A program made the translations under genes and the position numbers. The notes beneath the pieces were generated by a model. The model saw nothing but the letters and a program-made list of their open reading frames with translations, was not told the DNA's origin and made no database searches. Below, one piece after another: positions 38,621 through 50,847 of a stretch of 64,000 bases of DNA. The DNA is from Haematobia irritans (Eukaryota > Arthropoda > Insecta > Diptera > Muscidae): assembly GCF_050003625.1 (NCBI RefSeq), contig NC_134400.1, forward strand, positions 194,073,918 through 194,137,917. The letters are read 5' to 3'. Every line of letters starts with the position of its first letter. Position 1 is the first letter of the stretch.

Positions 38621-39515
38621 ACAAACATGCAAAAATTGGTCCACATCGGTCCATAATTATATATAGTCCCCATATAAACCGATCACCAGATTTGACCTCC
38701 GGAGCCTCTTGGAAGACCCAAATTCATCTGATTCAGTTGAAATTTGGTACGTGGTGTTAATATATGGCCTCAAACTCCCATGGAAAAATTGGTCGAAATC
38801 GGTCCATAATTATATATAGGCCCCATATAAGCCGATCCCTAGATTTGACCTCCAGAGCCCCTTGGAAGAGCAAAATTCCTCCCATTCGGTTGAAATTCGG
38901 TACGTGATATTAGTATATGGTCTCCACCAACCATGCAAAGATTGGCCCATATCGGTCTATAATTATATATAGCCCCCATATAAATCGATCCCCAGATTTA
39001 ATCTCCGCAGCCTCTTGGAGGCTCGATCCCGATATTTGGTTTTGGAGCCTCTTGGAGGAGCAAATTTCATCCGAGCCAGATGAAATTTGGTACATTGCGC
39101 TAGTATATGGCCGTTAACAACCATGCCTAACTAGGTCCATATCGGTCTATAGTTATATATAGCCCTCAGATAAATCGGTCCCCAATCACACAAAAATTGG
39201 TCCATATCAAGTTCATAATTGTATATAGCCCCCTTATAAGCGACCCCTATATTTCAATTCTGGCTCCCTACGTACCGTGCAAAAGTCCATATCGATTCGT
39301 AATTATTTGTAGACTTAACTATACATAACTTTTTTGTCTAATATATACCACGTATGGACTAACTTACAATTTAGAAAACGATGTTAAGAAGTTTTAAGAT
39401 ACCACAACAAAAGTATTTTGATTGTGGATGACAGTCTTTCGTAGAAGTTTTTACGCAATCCATGGTGGAGGGTACATAAGATTCGGCCTGGCCGAACTTA
39501 CGGCCGTATATACTT
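38621..39515 (+). mobile_element. HLE-B copy, plus orientation, 5'-truncated, head to head with the previous copy
   Basis: Central repeats from 38621 to about 39260 and the 3' tail (cggcctggccgaacttacgg) at 39480-39512. With the preceding copy it forms an inverted pair with a 20-bp perfect inverted repeat at the centre (38534-38553 and 38621-38640). Confidence 0.75.
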
Positions 39516-39529
39516 CTTTGTTTTTTTTT

Positions 39530-39612
39530 TTTTCAATTAAAAAAATTTTTTGAACCAATTACATTTTTAATTGAATATGCTTTACAATTTAAAATTAAAA
39601 TATTAATTGGAA
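39530..39612. mobile_element. CAATTAA MITE fragment
   Basis: tttcaattaaaaaaattttt and similar words, truncated relative to 37531-37796. Confidence 0.45.
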
Positions 39613-40344
39613 ATTTTGCTTGCGCTACCAAATTCAGGCTTTGGCACAGTGCTATACGCCAAAGGTACTTCTCGACTCATGGTTAGTATACTGACAAATT
39701 TCAAGTGAAAATCATTAAGATCGACATTTACTGTTCGTGTGTTAGTAGGAAGATTTTCCGAATCTTTTTTTAATTTTTGCTTGCTACTGACATTAGCAAT
39801 TTTGATGTCATAGGACGTTTTTTTTTTTGTCTTACCGTAATTTAATTGTTATAGAAATATTAACTAATGAAGCCCATTTCAATTCCATGGTGCACGTCAA
39901 CAACTACAATTATCTCATCTCTGGAAATTACAGGAGCTATTGTTGAAAACCCTCTCGTCATTCTCAATACAGAATGGTTTATTAAGTTGGGTCGGCTGGA
40001 CCTTGCATTATCGAAATGAAGTTCCATCAACTACTACGGTGATTAGATAGAATTGCGAAATGAATAACGATTTCTTGAGGACAAAGTTGAATGAACAAAG
40101 CTAAGTGCCACACCAGCAATGTAACCATTACTTTTTTTGAAGGAAAAATCTTCGCACTGTTTTATCTCTCGAAAATATCATCACAATTGGCCACAGAAAT
40201 CTTATGTTTACCCATTTTCCAGCATCCTCCTTTCGGGTTGTATGAAAGATGAGATCTATATCAAAAGTCTGGTATAGATTTTATAACTCAAAGATGAAGG
40301 ATATTTGATTATGGAAAATTTCATGAAAAGTATATGATACGGTT
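39613..40344. other. Unassigned interval in lipase gene 2 intron 2
   Basis: About 730 bp of non-repetitive sequence by eye. No domain could be read in any frame; an old transposon remnant is possible but unsupported. Confidence 0.35.
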
Positions 40345-40668
40345 GGTGCCATAATTATATATAGCCCCCATATAAATCGATCCCCAGATTTGAACTCCGG
40401 AGCCTCTTAGAGGAGCAAAATTCATCCGATCCGGTTGACATTTGGTACGTGATGTTAGTATATGGTATCCAACAACCATGCAGGAATTAGTTCATATCAG
40501 TCCATAATTATATATAGCCCCCATATAAACCGATCCCGAGATTTGGTTTTGGAGCCTCTTGGAAGAGCAAATATCATCCGAGTCTGTTGAAATTTGGTAC
40601 ATTGTGCTAGTATATGGCCGTTAACAACCATTCCTAACTAGGTCCATATCGGTCTATAGTTATATATA

Positions 40669-41929
40669 AAGGGTGATACGGTCAAAATTTGGTCGTGTAA
40701 ATCGGTGAAATCGTTTATTTAAAAAATCAAATTAAATTTCTTTTTCAAGTTCAATTAGTATAAAATTCAGGGAAAATATTCAGTTAGGCTTTTGCTTTTC
40801 CAAATCCGAATTGCCGGGCCTTACGCTTGACACCTGCCATCAGATTTTGTACAGCCACCTTGTCCACCTTCTTCGCCGCAGAAAGCCAGTTTGCCATGAA
40901 CTGCTGTTCGTCCTTAGCAGTTTTTTTGGTCTTATTTAGGTTCCGCTTGACAATAGCCCAGTATTTCTCAATTGGGCGGAGCTCTGGCGTGTTGGGAGGG
41001 TTCTTGTCCTTGGGAACCACCTGCACGTTGTTGGCGGCGTACCACTCCATGGCCTTTTTACCGTAATGGCAAGATGCCAAATCCGGCCAAAACAGTACGG
41101 AACAACCGTGTTTCTTCAGGAAAGGCAGCAGACGTTTACTCAAACACTGTTTCACGTAAATTTCTTGGTTGACAGTCCCGGAAGCTATGAAAATGCTGCT
41201 TTTCAAGCCACAGATACAGATGGCTTGCCAAACCAAATATTTCTTTGACAGTTTTATGTGCTTGAAAATATCTGCTACCTTTCCCCTTCCTTTTGCCGTA
41301 TAAAACGCCTGTCCCGGAAGCTGCTTGTTGTTGGCTTTGACGTAGGTTTCGTCGTCCATTACCACGCAGTCAAACTTCGTCAGCATCGTCGTGTACAGCC
41401 TCCGGGATCGAGCTTTGGCTGTCGTATTTTGTTTATCATCGCGATTTGGAGTCACTACCTTCTTGTAAGTCGATATTCCGGCTCGTTTATTGGCTCGATG
41501 CACGGTTGTAGACGATACACCCAGCTTATTTGCGGCATCTCGGAGAGAGAGGTTAGGGTTTCGCTTGAAACTATCGGCAACTCTCTTTGCCGTCTCAGCG
41601 GCTTCCGGTTTTCGATTTCCCCCCGATCCAGACTTCCTGGCTGACGACAAACGTTCCCCAAACACTTTAATTACATTTGTAACGGTTGATTTGGCAACTT
41701 TTAGCGATTTTGCCAGCTTTGCGTGCGAGTAGCTCGGATTTTCGCGATGCGGGAGCAAAATTTTGATACGCTGTTCTTCTTGCTTGGACGGCATTTTGAC
41801 AACTGAAGAGTGAATCCCAAAATCTACACACACACGCCTTCAAAATGAGGGGTGTTCATGTTTTTTAAATGCAAAATTGAAAGAAATACATCAAGTTTAT
41901 ATTGACCAAATTTTGACCGTATCACCCTT
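40669..41929 (-). mobile_element. Complete DD37E Tc1/mariner transposon, 1261 bp, TA target site
   Basis: The element starts AAGGGTGATACGGTCAAAAT and ends with its inverse. The terminal inverted repeats are 26 bp and perfect, flanked by TA at 40667-40668 and 41930-41931. The empty site is visible in a related HLE-B copy at about 39150-39170 (tatatata followed by gccctcag), which fixes the boundaries. It carries one intact transposase and lies in intron 2 of lipase gene 2, inserted into an HLE-B copy, in the same transcriptional direction as the gene. Confidence 0.93.
40784..41794 (-). CDS. DD37E Tc1/mariner transposase (ITmD37E-like), intact
   Basis: The 336-residue protein starts at MPSKQEEQR; an upstream in-frame Met adds 13 residues but lies in the non-coding leader, and the deleted sibling copy has the same MPSKQE start. 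The N-terminal half has two helix-turn-helix units (about 20-60 and 80-120), joined by a basic SGSGGNRKP segment resembling the GRPR linker of Tc1/mariner proteins. Catalytic residues are Asp in VMDDETY, Asp in FWPDLASCH and Glu in RPIEKYW; 37 residues separate the last two, giving DD37E. This class was described from mosquitoes as ITmD37E. The frame is open, the triad complete and the terminal repeats perfect, so the copy may be active or recently active. It would cut and paste its own element at TA sites. Confidence 0.92.
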   Translation of the reverse strand: MPSKQEEQRIKILLPHRENPSYSHAKLAKSLKVAKSTVTNVIKVFGERLSSARKSGSGGNRKPEAAETAKRVADSFKRNPNLSLRDAANKLGVSSTTVHRANKRAGISTYKKVVTPNRDDKQNTTAKARSRRLYTTMLTKFDCVVMDDETYVKANNKQLPGQAFYTAKGRGKVADIFKHIKLSKKYLVWQAICICGLKSSIFIASGTVNQEIYVKQCLSKRLLPFLKKHGCSVLFWPDLASCHYGKKAMEWYAANNVQVVPKDKNPPNTPELRPIEKYWAIVKRNLNKTKKTAKDEQQFMANWLSAAKKVDKVAVQNLMAGVKRKARQFGFGKAKA

Positions 41930-42078
41930 TAGCCCTCAGATAAATCGGTCCCCAATCACACAAAAATTGGTCCATATCAAGTTCATCCCATATACGCGAC
42001 CCTCATATTTCAATTCTGGCTTTCTACGTACCGTGTATCGATTCGTAATTATTTGTAGACTTACGTATGCATACCTTT

Positions 42079-43596
42079 TTTATACCCACCACCATATAAT
42101 AGTGACGGGGGTATAATAAGTTTGTCATTCCGTTTGTAACACATCGAAATATCGATATCCGACTATATAAAGTATATATATTCTTGATCAGGGAGAAATT
42201 CTAAGACGATATAATGATGTCCGTCTGTCTGTCTGTCTGTTGTAATCACGCTACAGTCTTCAATAATGAAGCAGGCAGGTCAAGTTCGAATATGGGCTAT
42301 ATCGGTCCAGGATTTGATATAGTCCCTATATAAACCGACCTGCCGATTTGGGGTCTTGGGCTTACAGAAATCGAAGTTTTTATGCAATTTGCCTGAAATT
42401 TGAAATCTAGGGATATTTTATGACCATAAAGAGGTGTGCAAAAAATGGTGAGCATCGGTCCATATTTTGGTATAGCCCCCATATAGACCGATCTCCCGAT
42501 TTTACTTCTTGGGCTTATAGAATCCGAAGTTTTTATTCAATTTACCTGAAATCGGAAATCTAGAGGTATTGTAGGACCACAAATACGTGTGCCAAAAATT
42601 GTGAGTATAGGTCCATATTTTGGTATAGCCCCCATATAGACCGATCTCCCGATTTGTGGTCTTGGGCTTATAGAAACCGCAGTTTTTATTCAATTTACCT
42701 GAAATTGGAAATATAGAGGTATTGTAGGACCACATATACGTGTGCCAAAAATTGTGAGTATCGGTCCATGTTTTGGTATGGTCCCCATATAAAACGACCT
42801 CCCGATTTGGGGTCTTGGGCTTATAGAAACCGTAGTTTTTATCCAATTTGTCTGAAATTGGAAATCTAGAGGTATTTTAGGACCATAAAGAGGTGTGCAA
42901 AAAATGGTGAGTATGGGTCCATATTTTGGTATAGCCCCCATATAGACCGATCTCCCAATTTTACTTCTTGGGCTTCTAGAATCCGAAGTTTTTATCCTAC
43001 TTGCCTGAAATTGGAAATCTAGAGGTATTTTCGGGTCATAAAGAGGTGTGCCGAAAACGGTGAGTATCGGTCCATATTTTAGTATAGTCCCTAAAAGAAC
43101 GATCTCCCGATTTAACTCCTTGGGTTTCTAGAAACCGTAGTTTTTATCAGATTTGCCTGAAATTGTAAATATTCTGGTATTTTAGGCTCACGTGTATCGG
43201 ATTAAGTTTTGTATCGGTCCATTTGGTAATGCCTCCATATAGACCGACTTCACTTCTTGAGGGTGTAGAAGGCCCACTGATCATGAAAATTGCGTGAAAC
43301 TCAATGTAAAATATCCAGATTTTACTTCTACAGATTTAAGATTTCAAATCAAGATGTTATTTTATAATGTTCTTGCACACTTGCAAGAGATGTTAATGAT
43401 TCCTCTAAAACTCAAACAAAAATGGTTCTTATAAATCCAGAATCTGATATAGTCCTCATAGGTGAAATCTTTAAATTTATCTTCGCGAAGTGTCCTCAAG
43501 CCCTCCTGAAATTTCAAAGGAAACCCTAATATTTGGTTCATGGTGGTGGGTATTTGAGATTCGGCCCGGCCGAATTTACTGCTGTATATACTTGTT
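42079..43596 (+). mobile_element. HLE-C, full-length copy, about 1.5 kb
   Basis: 5' end (tatacccaccaccatataat...gggggtataataag), (GTCT)n at 42221-42240, about six units of the roughly 152-bp repeat, and a 3' end with the palindrome ATTCGGCCCGGCCGAAT and terminal tatacttg. It defines both ends of the family. Confidence 0.8.
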
Positions 43597-43784
43597 TTGT
43601 GTCTAATATAGACCACGTATGAACTAAATCATAATTTAGAAAACGATGTTAACAAGTTTTAAGATACCACAACCCAAGTAATTCGATTGTGTATGACAGT
43701 CTTTCGTAGAAGTTTCTACGCAATCCATGGTGGAGGGTACATAAGATTCGGCCTGGCCGAACTTACGGCCGTATATACATGTCT
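43597..43784 (+). mobile_element. HLE-B 3' tail
   Basis: Only the last 180 bp (agaccacgtatgaactaaat through cggcctggccgaacttacgg). It adjoins exon 2 of lipase gene 2, 52 bp from the splice donor. Confidence 0.7.
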
Positions 43785-43836
43785 AGATATCAAAATTACA
43801 CCTCCTCTTGGAAAACCCTTAAATTGCCATACTTAC

Positions 43837-44715
43837 ACGATTCAAATAGGTAGCATCCGAACCAAATATAATATTAATTACTTGGACACACAACTCCTGA
43901 ATCACTGGCCGCATACACTGGGTTCTGAAGAGTACTCGCAAAAAAGAAAAAACTTCATATGTGGGTAAAGTTCCCAAAATTCTCGATATGGGATTACTTG
44001 TGCCCACAAATGGTGCACCAATTGCTGGAAAAAATCCCGCCACATGACAAACAAATACAGCTGGTCCTATTAAATGGGTGCTGCGTAGCTTTTGATTATA
44101 GCTGGGATCTTTGGACAAAGCCATCATTAAATTTGTGGTACCTTGAGAGTAGGCTATATAATGGAGTGATGAAAATTTCGTTTTCTCTAAAATGTAATCG
44201 ATTTTGGCAGGAACATCAATGGTACTGATTTCATCCAGGGCATATGCCCAAAATTTCGTTGAAGAACGCTTTATGGTGGTATGATTCATGCCATAGGTAT
44301 TTCCACGAGTATTACCCAACCACACATCATAATCAGCATCGGCCAACATGAATGGTAAGCTATTTTCCCAACCATTGACAATCCATATATCCGATGAACA
44401 TCCCACGCAATGCATAAAAAGTACTGGAGGCCTTTCTGACACACTTTCATTTGAGACTCCCTGGCGACCGTAAGGCACATGGAACATAGTCAATATATAA
44501 CCATCCTTTGTAGTAATCCAATGTCTTTCACAAGGATATCCATATTCAATGGCTTTGTCACACTAAAATAACATAAAAGGTTAGAGTTTTCTTAATTCGT
44601 TGTTTTTTTTCTCTTCCTCAATACCCACAGTATCATCATCCGCTAGAACACCACCTTCATATTGAATTAACACCACAAAACTGATGATAGAGACTACTTT
44701 CTGGAAGAATGCCAT
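43837..44715 (-). CDS. Lipase gene 2, exons 1 and 2 (signal peptide and catalytic core)
   Basis: Exon 1 (44629-44715, 29 codons) starts MAFFQKVVSIISFVVL and ends ADDDT before GTGGGT. Exon 2 (44562-43837, 242 codons) follows a 66-bp intron, begins with Cys-Asp and the GYPCERH block, and ends CGT|GTAAGT as in gene 3. The nucleophile elbow is AYSQG (Ser about 168) and the oxyanion motif is MHC. The reading frame is open throughout. No terminal exon lies within 100 bp. The first downstream one on this strand is at 36777-36340, so intron 2 would be about 7.06 kb and contains HLE-B and HLE-C copies and a DD37E transposon. The join is inferred from splice phase and family structure. If the distal exon is not spliced in, the protein would lack its catalytic Asp and His. 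Confidence 0.85.
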
Positions 44716-44770
44716 GGCAAATGATAATATGCACTATTGAATATTATGATCTTAAATAGTTTAACACAAA
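44716..44770 (-). promoter_or_regulatory. Core promoter of lipase gene 2 (TATA-like box)
   Basis: TATTTAAG on the minus strand at 44751-44758, about 36 bp upstream of ATG. The surrounding block matches the gene 1 promoter apart from a few substitutions. Conservation extends about 200 bp upstream, where the 29-bp satellite begins (about 44990). Confidence 0.5.
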
Positions 44771-44989
44771 CTTATATCATTCTACCTTATTGGTTTAGAT
44801 CATTCTACCTTATTGATTTGAAGCTTTAAATGTAATAAATAAAAAACAACAATGTTACACATGTCACACGTGAAAATAAAAAAACAGTGAGTAAGCAAAA
44901 ATTATAATTGTGTCATCTAGGTACAGAGAGCGATTGGTCTGGCGACAGTCTGAATTCAGATAGGACTTAGATTGGCATATAATGAATGA

Positions 44990-47900
44990 AAAAATTGTAA
45001 ATTTTAGTTCTATAGAATATTTTGTCGAAATTTTATTTCAATAGAAAATTTTGTCGAAATTTTATTTCAATAGAAAATTTTATTTCTATAGAAAATTTTC
45101 TCAAAATTTTATTTCTATAGAAAATTTTGTCAAATTTTTATTTTTATAGAAAATTTTATCGAAATTTTATTTCAATAGAAAATTTTGTCAAAATTTTATT
45201 TCTATGGAAATTTTTGTCAAAATTTTATTTCTATAGAAAATTTTATCAAAATTTTATTTCTATAGAAAATTTTATCAAAATATTATTTCTATTGAAAATT
45301 TTATCAAAATATTATTTCTATAGAAAATTTTGTCAAAATTTTATTTCTATAAAAAATTTTGTCAAGCTTTTATTTCTATAGAAAATGTTGTCAAAATGTT
45401 ATTCCTATGGAAAATTTTGTCCACATTTTATTTCCATAGAAAATTTTGTCAAAATTTTATTTCTATGGCAAATTTTGTCAAAATTTTATTTCTCTAGAAA
45501 ATTTTATCTAAATTTTATTTCTATAGAAAATTTTGTCAAAGTTTTATTTCTATAGAAAATACTGCCAAAATTTTATTTCTATAGAAAATTTTCTCAAAAT
45601 TTTATTTCTATAGAAAATTTTGTCAAAATTTCATTTCTACAGAAAATTTTGTCAAAATTTTATCAAAATTTTATTTCTATAGAAAATTTTATCAAAATAT
45701 TATTTTTATTGAAAATTTTATCAAAATATTATTTCTATAGAAAATTTTGTCAAAATTTTGTTTCTATAGAAAATTTTGTCAAGCTTTTATTTCTCTAGAA
45801 AATTTTGTCTAAATTTTATTTCCATAGAAAGTTTTGTCAAAGTTTCATTTCTATAAAAAATTTTGTTAAAATGTTATTTCTATAGAAAATTTTGTCAAAA
45901 TTTTATTTCTATTGAAAATTTTGTTAAATTTTTTTTTTATTTTTTATTTCAATAGAAAATTTGATCAAAATTTTATTTCTATCGAAAATTTTAGCAAATA
46001 TTTTTTCTATTGAAAATTTTATCAAAATTTTATCAAAATGTTATTTCAATAGAAAATTTTGTCAAAATTTTATTTCACAGTCTGAATTCAGATAGGACGT
46101 AGATTTCCATATAATGATTGAAAAAATTGTAAATTTTAGTTCTATAAAAATTTTATTTCTATAGAAAATTTTATTTTTTTTAGAAAATTTTCTTAAAATT
46201 TTGTCAAAATTGTACTTCTATAGAAAATGTTGTCAAAATTTTATTTCTATAGAAAATTTTGTCAAGTTTTTATTTCTCTAGAAAATTTTGTCTAAATTTT
46301 ATTTCTATAGAAAATTTTGTCAAAGTTTTATTTCTATAGAAAATCCTGTCATAATTTTATTTCTATAGAAAATTTTGTATAAAATTTTATTTCTATAGAA
46401 AATTTTGTATAAAATGTTATTTCTATTGAAAATTTGGTCAAATTTTTATTTCTATAGAATGTTTTCTCAAAATTTTATTGCTATAGAAAATTTTGTCAAA
46501 ATTTTATTTCTATAGAAAATTTTATGAAGATTTTATTTCTATGGAAAATTTTATCAAAATATTATTTTTATTGAAAATTTTATCAAATTTATTTAATTTA
46601 AATTTTATCAAATTTATTTAATTCTATAGAAATTTTTGACAAAATTTTATTTCTATAGAAAATTTTGTTAATCTTTTATTTCTATAGAAAAGTTTGTCAA
46701 ATTTTTATTCCTATAGAAAAATTTGTCAAAGTTTTAGTTCTATAGAAAATTTGGTCTAAATTTTATTCCTACAGAAAATTTTGTCAAAGTTTTATTTCTA
46801 TAGAAAATTTCCTCAAAATTTTGTTTCTATAGAAAATTTCCTCAAATTTTATTTCTATAGAAAATTTCCTCAAAATGTTATTACTACAGAAAATTTTGTA
46901 AAAATTTTATTTCTATAGAAAATTTTGTCTAAATTTTATTTCTATAGAAAATTTTGTCAAAGTTTTATTTCTATAGAAAATCCTGTCAAAATTTTATTTC
47001 TATAGAAAATTTTGTATAAAATGTTATTTCTATTGAAAATTTTGTCAAATTTTTATTTCTATAGAATGTTTTCTCATAATTTTATTTCTATAGAAAATTT
47101 CCTCCAAATTTTATTTCTATAGAAAATGTTGTCAAAATTTTATATAGAAAATTTCCTCAAAATTTTATTTCTATAGAAAATTTCCTCAAAATGTTATTAC
47201 TACAGAAAATTTTGTAAAAATTTTATTTCTACAGAAAATTTTGTCAAAATTTTATTTCTATAGAAAATTTTGTCAAAGTTTTATTTCTATAGAAAATCCC
47301 GTCAAAATTCTATTTCTATAGAAAATTTTGTATAAAATTTTATTTCTATAGAAAATTTTGTATAAAATGTTATTTCTATTGAAAATTTGGTCAAATTTTT
47401 ATTTCTATAGAATGTTTTCTCAAAATTTTATTTCTATAGAAAATTTTGTCAAAATTTTATTTCTATAGAAAATTTTATCAAGATTTTATTTCTATGGAAA
47501 ATTTTATCAAAATATCATTTTTATTGAAAATTTTATCAAAATATTAATTCTATAGAAATTTTTGACAAAATTTTATTTCTATAGAAAATTTTGTATAAAA
47601 TGTTATTTCTATTGAAAATTTTGTCAAATTTTTATTTCTATAGAATGTTTTCTCAAAATTTTATTTCTATAGAAAATTTCCTCCAAATTTTATTTCTATA
47701 GAAAATGTTGTCAAAATTTTATATAGAAAATTTCCTCAAAATTTTGTTTCTATAGAAAATTTCCTCAAATTTTATTTCTATAGAAAATTTCCTCAAAATG
47801 TTATTACTACAGAAAATTTTGTCTAAATTTTATTTCTATAGAAAATTTTGTCAAAGTTTTATTTCTATAGAAAATCCTGTCAAAATTTTATTTCTATAGA

Positions 47901-50815
47901 AAATTTTGTATAAAATGTTATTTCTATTGAAAATTTTGTCAAATTTTTATTTCTATAGAATGTTTTCTCAAAATTTTATTTCTATAGAAAATTTCCTCCA
48001 AATTTTATTTCTATAGAAAATGTTGTCAAAATTTTATTTCTATAGAAAATTTTGTCAAGTTTTTATTTCTCTAGAAAATTTTGTCTAAATTTTATTTCTA
48101 TAGAAAATTTTGTCAAAGTTTTATTTCTATAGAAAATCCTGTCAAAATTTTATTTCTATAGAAAATTTTGTATAAAATTTTATTTCTATAGAAAATTTTG
48201 TATAAAATGTTATTTCTATTGAAAATTTGGTCAAATTTTTATTTCTATAGAATATTTTCTCAAAATTTTATTTCTATAGAAAATTTTGTCAAAATTTTAT
48301 TTCTATAGAAAATTTTATCAAGATTTTATTTCTATGGAAAATTTTATCAAAATATTTTTTTTATTGAAAATTGTATCAAAATATTAATTCTATAGAAATT
48401 TTTGACAAAATTTTATTTCTATAGAAAATTTTGTTAAGCTTTTATTTCTATAGAAAAGTTTGTCAAATTTTTATTTCTATAGAAAAATTTGTCAAAGTTT
48501 TAGTTCTATAGAAAATGTTGTCAAAATTTTATTCCTACAGAAAATTTTGTCAAAGTTTTATTTCTATAGAAAATTTCCTCAAAATTTTGTTTCTATAGAA
48601 AATTTCCTCAAAATTTTATTTCTATAGAAAATTTCCTCAAAATGTTATTACTACAGAAAATTTTTTAAAAATTTTATTTCTACAGAAAATTTCCTCAAAA
48701 TTTTATTTCTATAGAAAATTTTGTCAAAGTTTTATTACTATAGAAAATCCTGTCAAAATTTTATTTCTATAGAAAATTTTGTATAAAATTTTATTTCTAT
48801 AGAAAATTTTGTATAAAATGTTATTTCTATTGAAAATTTTGTCAAATTTTTATTTCTATAGAATGTTTTCTCAAAATTTTATTTCTATAGAAAATTTTGT
48901 CAAAATTTTATTTCTATAGAAATTTTATCAAAATTTTATTTCTATGGAAAATTTTATCAAAATATTATTTTTATTGAAAATTTTATCAAAATATTAATTC
49001 TATAGAAATTTTGTCAAAATTTTATTTCTATAGAAAATTTTGTTAAGCTTTTATTTCTATAGAAAAGTTTGTCAAATTTTTATTCCTATAGAAAAATTTG
49101 TCAAAGTTTTAGTTCTATAGAAAATGTTGTCAAAATTTTATTCCTACAGAAAATTTTGCAAAGTTTTATTTCTATAGAAAAATTTTTCAACATTTTATTT
49201 CTATGGCAAATTTTGTCAAAATTTTACTTCTTTAGAAAATTTGGTCTAAATTTTATTTCTATAGAAAATTTTGTCAAAGTTTTATTTCTATAGAAAATCC
49301 TGTCAAAATTTTATTTCTATAGAAAATTTTGTATAAAATGTTATTTCTATTGAAAATTTTGTCAAATTTTTATTTCTATAGAATGTTTTCTCAAAATTTT
49401 ATTTCTATAGAAAATTTCCTGCAAATTTTATTTCTATAGAAAATGTTGTCAAAATTTTATATAGAAAATTTCCTCAAAATTTTATTTCTATAGAAAATTT
49501 CCTCAAAATGTTATTACTACAGAAAATTTTGTAAAAATTTTATTTCTACAGAAAATTTTGTCAAAATTTTATTTCTATAGAAAATTTTGTCAAAGTTTTA
49601 TTTCTATAGAAAATCCCGTCAAAATTCTACTTCTATAGAAAATTTTGTATAAAATTTTATTTCTATAGAAAATTTTGTATAAAATGTTATTTCTATTGAA
49701 AATTTGGTCAAATTTTTATTTCTATAGAATGTTTTCTCAAAATTTTATTTCTATAGAAAATTTTGTCAAAATTTTATTTCTATAGAAAATTTTGTCAAAA
49801 TTTTATTTCTATAGAAATTTTATCAAAATTTTATTTCTATGGAAAATTTTATCAAAATATTATTTTTATTGAAAATTTTATCAAAATATTAATTCTATAG
49901 AAATTTTGTCAAAATTTTATTTCTATAGAAAATTTTGTTAAGCTTTTATTTCTATAGAAAAGTTTTAGTTCTATAGAAAATGTTGTCAAAATTTTATTCC
50001 TACAGAAAATTTTGCAAAGTTTTATTTCTATAGAAAAATTTTTCAACATTTTATTTCTATGGCAAATTTTGTCAAAATTTTACTTCTTTAGAAAATTTTG
50101 TCTAAATTTTATTTCTATAGAAAATTTTGTCAAAGTTTTATTTCTATAGAAAATTTTGTCAATGTTTTATTTCTATAGAAAATTTTGTCAAAGTTTTATT
50201 TCTATAGAAAATTCTGTCAAAATTTTATTTCTACAGAAAATTTTGTCAAAATTTTATTTCTATTGAAAATTGTGTCAAAATTTTATTTCTATAGAAAATT
50301 TTCTCAAAATTTTATTTATATAGAAAATTTTGTCAAAATTTTATTTCTCTAGAAATTTTTTTCAAAATTGTATTTCTATAGACAATTTTTTCAAAATTGT
50401 ATTTCTATAGAAAATTTTCTCAATATGTATTTTCTATTGAAATATGTTGTCAAAATTTTATTTCTATAGAACATTTTGTCAGTTTTTTTTTTGTTCTATA
50501 GAAAAAAATTTTATTTCTATAGAAAATTTTGTCAAAATTTTACTTTTATAGAAAACTTTTTCAAAATTTTACTTTTATAGAAATTTTTGTTAAAATTTTA
50601 TTGCTATAGAAAATTTGGTCATAATTTTATTTCTATAGAAAATTTTTTCAAAATTTTGTTTCTATAGAAAATTTCCTCAAAATTTTATTTCTATTGAAAA
50701 TTTCCTCAAAATGTTATTACTACAGAAAATTTTGTCAAAATTTTATTACTACAGAAATTTTTTTCAAAACTTTATTTCAATAGAAAATTTTATCAAAATT
50801 TTATTTCTATATTTG
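44990..50815 (-). repeat. Large 29-bp satellite array, 5.8 kb
   Basis: About 200 units. The marker variant gaatgttttctcaaaatttt (or near-identical) recurs at about 46458, 47067, 47410, 47643, 47960, 48249, 48860, 49382 and 49728. The spacings (about 609, 343, 233, 317, 289, 611, 522, 346) are near multiples of 29, showing higher-order blocks. It fills the space between the promoter region of lipase gene 2 and the stop of gene 3. Confidence 0.93.
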
Positions 50816-50847
50816 TGACCTCTTGGTTAACTAAAACATTCGCAATT

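Larger units (their letters stand above)
40345..42078 (+). mobile_element. HLE-B fragment interrupted by the DD37E element
   Basis: Central units 40345-40668 continue after the transposon at 41932-42078 (gccctcagataaatcggtcc), then merge into the 5' end of HLE-C. Confidence 0.72.

Noticed and set aside
41258..41644. 128-residue plus-strand frame and neighbours
   Set aside because: Antisense shadow of the intact DD37E transposase.
43687..43968. 93-residue plus-strand frame overlapping lipase gene 2
   Set aside because: Half is the HLE-B tail (SFYAIHGGGYIRFGLAEL, also at 2938 and 23394) and half is the antisense of exon 2.
44990..50815. CRISPR-like regular short repeats
   Set aside because: The 29-bp units are directly adjacent with no unique spacers, there are no cas genes, and the genome is animal.
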